Of a stretch of 64,000 nt of DNA, positions 63,034-64,000 are shown one piece after another (the first letter of the stretch is position 1; the number at the start of each line of letters is the position of its first letter). The translations under genes were made by a program, and so were the position numbers. The stretch lies in NCBI RefSeq assembly GCF_036884845.1, contig NZ_CP145732.1, positions 5,394,001 to 5,458,000 on the forward strand, given 5' to 3'. This DNA comes from Pseudomonas sp. MAG733B (GTDB lineage: Bacteria; Pseudomonadota; Gammaproteobacteria; Pseudomonadales; Pseudomonadaceae). The notes beneath the pieces are model-generated. The model was not told the DNA's origin, did no database searches, and was given only the letters and a program-made list of their open reading frames with translations.

Positions 63034-64000
63034 CTAAAGCTCCGGATCGTCAACACCGCTGTAAATATCTGAATCCTTATACAAATCATGCACATGGCGC
63101 ACCAGCACCATGATCACGGCCGCCACCGGCAGCGCCAGCAAAACACCGGTAAAACCGAACAATTCACCACCAGCCAGAATCGCGAAAATCACCGCTACCG
63201 GGTGCAGCCCGATGCGATCCCCCACCAATAACGGCGTCAGCACCATCCCCTCAAGCGCTTGACCGACCATGAACACCGCGACGATGCCCGCCATCGGATA
63301 CAGGTCGCCGCCAAACTGGAACAGCCCGGCAATCAAGGCCGCACCAATGCCGATGACAAAACCCATGTACGGCACGATCGCCGCCAGACCTGCAATCAAG
63401 CCAATCAACAGACCCAATTCCAGCCCCACCAACATCAAGCCTGCGGCGTAGATTACGCCGAGCGCCACCATCACCAGCAATTGCCCGCGGACGAAAGCGC
63501 CGAGCACCTCATGGCACTCTCCGGCCAGCATCACCGCGCGCTCTTCGCGATCACGGGGCAGCAGGCTGCGGATCTTGGCCATCATCAGGTCCCAGTCCCG
63601 CAGCAGGTAGAAACTCACCACCGGAATCAACACCAGGTTCGCAAGCCAGGCAATCAGCGCCAGGCCCGATGCCGTGGCCTGCGTCAGCACCACACCGACG
63701 ATGTCAGTGGTCTGCCCCATGTGCTCGCTGATGGCTGCCTTGAGCTTGTCGAATCTCCAGAAGCCTTCCGACAGACCAAACTTCGATTGCGTCCATGGCA
63801 ATGCAGTGTGCTGCAACCAATCGAGCATCTGTGGCGCCAGCTCATACAAACGGAACAGCTGCTTGGCGAGCATCGGCACCAGCACCAGCATCAGCGCGGT
63901 GACAATCAGGGTGAACAGCGCGAATACCGTGATAACGCCCCAGGTCCGTGACAGTCCGGCCTTCTCCAGTCGATCAACCACCGGATCGAACAGATAAGCC
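63034..64000 (-). CDS. AI-2E-family (PerM) permease, C-terminal part
   Basis: The frame is open to the right edge of the window, so the true start is outside; the 315 residues from the first in-window start plus about six more codons are visible. The TM-rich pattern is that of the PerM/YdbI family: VITVFALFTLIVTALMLVLVPML, then VILVPVVSFYLLRDWDLMMAKIRSLLP and GLIAGLAAIVPYMGFVIGIGAALIAGL. Despite the AI-2E name, most members have unproven substrates. It is upstream of hda on the same strand. Confidence 0.87.
   Translation of the reverse strand, partial: AYLFDPVVDRLEKAGLSRTWGVITVFALFTLIVTALMLVLVPMLAKQLFRLYELAPQMLDWLQHTALPWTQSKFGLSEGFWRFDKLKAAISEHMGQTTDIVGVVLTQATASGLALIAWLANLVLIPVVSFYLLRDWDLMMAKIRSLLPRDREERAVMLAGECHEVLGAFVRGQLLVMVALGVIYAAGLMLVGLELGLLIGLIAGLAAIVPYMGFVIGIGAALIAGLFQFGGDLYPMAGIVAVFMVGQALEGMVLTPLLVGDRIGLHPVAVIFAILAGGELFGFTGVLLALPVAAVIMVLVRHVHDLYKDSDIYSGVDDPEL

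Overview
The window is ordinary core chromosome of a fluorescent Pseudomonas, most likely of the P. fluorescens group. This rests on high GC with typical Pseudomonas codon use, the OprI lipoprotein, EF-P carrying Arg32 next to the rhamnosyltransferase EarP, an MxtR/CrbS-type symporter-kinase, the OhrR/Ohr pair, a long cobalamin operon, and many REP/REPIN palindromes. Gene order (alaA-htpX-tpm; deaD-crotonase-SpeE-like-class II DAHP synthase; LysR-TSUP-LysR-ohrR-ohr-efp; cysB-usp; oprI-ldt-tesA-ABC-greB; mltF2-tatD-MCP) also matches what I recall of P. aeruginosa PAO1, in rearranged blocks. No tRNA, rRNA, CRISPR array, transposase or intact prophage was seen.

Layout. 1-5.4 kb: end of alaA, then htpX, tpm, a LigB-type dioxygenase and the cold-shock-type helicase deaD with a long leader. 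5.6-12 kb: a crotonase, a spermidine-synthase-like protein, a class II DAHP synthase, a YcaQ-type DNA glycosylase, a DUF1127/LysR divergent pair and a TSUP exporter. 12-15.5 kb: a second LysR, then ohrR-ohr and a secreted alpha/beta hydrolase. 15.6-24.4 kb: efp-earP, two small coupled genes ending in a Gre-like factor, cysB, a UspA protein, a 5'-nucleotidase, a PanE-like reductase coupled to a thioredoxin-like protein, a PilZ-like protein, a class I DAHP synthase and a GNAT. 24.4-34.2 kb: oprI with a clear promoter, an L,D-transpeptidase, a dispersed multi-hairpin repeat, tesA divergent from a two-gene ABC system, greB, DoxX and mltF2. 34.4-46.5 kb: tatD, a chemoreceptor, a hybrid symporter-kinase with a structured leader, rmuC, a long gene-poor stretch, two unknown genes (one phage-like), fadL and a periplasmic peroxidase. 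46.6-48.4 kb: a marR-MFS-micro-ORF cassette with two matching palindromic operators. 48.4-57.7 kb: a ten-gene cobalamin operon (cobO to cobS) read leftward from a cobalamin riboswitch. 57.8-64 kb: an unknown protein, a PQQ-type dehydrogenase lipoprotein, an O-methyltransferase, two NlpC/P60 lipoproteins, hda and the start of an AI-2E-family permease.

How the genes fit together. The cob operon covers late corrinoid steps: adenosylation, a,c-amidation, DMB synthesis, aminopropanol linker, cobyric acid and nucleotide-loop assembly. Its riboswitch should repress it when B12 is plentiful. ohrR-ohr is an organic-hydroperoxide defence module. earP-efp is a modification enzyme with its substrate. Several enzymes act on the cell wall (L,D-transpeptidase, MltF2, two NlpC/P60 proteins), and OprI forms the envelope tether.

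I found no convincing undescribed defence or biosynthetic system. The most interesting items are the multi-hairpin dispersed element at about 26.64-26.98 kb, the structured leader ahead of the symporter-kinase, the orphan phage-like gene at 43.95 kb beside a long low-coding stretch, the MarR/MFS/40-residue cassette with twin operators, and a REPIN that has become the coding 3' end of cobB.
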